From JAZMZS01 sp045580775 (GTDB lineage: Bacteria; Bacillota; Clostridia; Oscillospirales; CAG-272), in NCBI GenBank assembly GCA_045580775.1, contig JAZNOK010000124.1:1-6117 (forward strand): a stretch of DNA of 6,117 nt. The letters are read 5' to 3'. Below the pieces are notes generated by a model, which was given only the letters and a program-made list of their open reading frames with translations, was not told where the DNA came from and searched no databases. The translations under genes and the position numbers were made by a program. Below are positions 5,715 through 6,117 of the stretch, in pieces (position 1 is the first letter of the stretch; each line of letters starts with the position of its first letter).

Positions 5715-6117
5715 ATGGCACTTGTACCAATGGTGATCGAACAGACAAACAGAGGTGAAAGATCTTACGATATCTACTCCAGACTTCTCAAGGACAGAAT
5801 TATTATCCTTGCAGATGAAGTAAATGATACTACAGCTTCTCTTATTGTCGCACAGATGCTCTTTTTGGAAGCTGAAGATTCCGAGAAGGATATATCATTC
5901 TATATAAACAGCCCCGGAGGCTCTGTGAGTGCCGGTATGTCTATATATGATACTATGAACTTTATCAAATGTGATGTATCGACAATATGCATGGGCATGG
6001 CGGCAAGCATGGGAGCTTTCTTGCTTTCTGCCGGAACAAAGGGCAAACGTATCGCTCTGCCCAACAGCGAGATAATGATACACCAGCCGCTCGGAGGAAT
6101 GAAGGGGCAGGCATCAG
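5715..6117 (+). CDS. clpP: ATP-dependent Clp protease proteolytic subunit, 5' portion (runs off window)
   Basis: ClpP forms a double seven-membered barrel that degrades proteins fed in by ClpX or ClpC-type ATPases in the cytoplasm. The first 134 codons are present and the frame is still open at the window end; a full ClpP is about 195 residues. Seen here: the classic N-terminus MALVPMVIEQTNRGERSYDIYSRLL, shown by LVPMV and the RGERSYDIYSRLL region, then YINSPGGSV (63-71), catalytic Ser98 in GMAASMGAFLLSAG and catalytic His123 in MIHQPLGG. The catalytic Asp (around residue 170) lies beyond the window. The alternative in-frame ATG at 5691 would add eight residues (MAKGSGEK). It follows tig by 96 bases across a hairpin and shows no strong promoter of its own, so it is probably transcribed at least partly from the tig promoter. 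Confidence 0.97.
   Translation, partial: MALVPMVIEQTNRGERSYDIYSRLLKDRIIILADEVNDTTASLIVAQMLFLEAEDSEKDISFYINSPGGSVSAGMSIYDTMNFIKCDVSTICMGMAASMGAFLLSAGTKGKRIALPNSEIMIHQPLGGMKGQAS

Overview
This is an ordinary-looking stretch of core chromosome in which every gene lies on the + strand. Gene content, good Shine-Dalgarno sites, the trigger factor-ClpP order and protein similarity by eye suggest a Bacillota bacterium of class Clostridia, most likely a Ruminococcus/Oscillospiraceae-type organism. That placement is inference from recognised protein features, not from a database search. I see no mobile element, CRISPR array, tRNA, rRNA or prophage trace.

Region 1 (1-4014) is a tightly packed run of five genes: the 3' end of rnhB (RNase HII), yraN (UPF0102 nuclease-fold protein), an M19 family zinc dipeptidase, thrC (threonine synthase) and a calcineurin-like metallophosphoesterase. 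rnhB and yraN overlap by 4 bases (ATGA). The other gaps are 2, 28 and 23 bases, so the run reads as one operon with no internal promoter or terminator that I can support. The products belong to unrelated pathways: RNA:DNA hybrid removal, an unknown nucleic-acid role, dipeptide hydrolysis, threonine synthesis and an unknown phosphohydrolase.

Region 2 (4015-4142) is the main regulatory gap. It carries a near-consensus vegetative promoter (TTGACA, 17-base spacer, TAAAAT) preceded by A-rich sequence and followed by a strong GGAGG ribosome binding site. It starts a second unit, tig-clpP.

Region 3 (4143-6117) holds tig (trigger factor, ribosome-bound chaperone) and the 5' part of clpP (proteolytic subunit of the Clp protease). 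A perfect 12-bp hairpin with a poor U-tract lies between them, so clpP is probably expressed partly by read-through from the tig promoter. Trigger factor folds nascent chains and ClpP degrades damaged ones, so the pair forms a protein quality-control module. In many bacteria clpX follows next.

The most distinctive item is the long, repetitive lysine/alanine-rich C-terminal tail of trigger factor, which resembles histone H1-type tails. I found no convincing evidence of an undescribed multi-gene system here.
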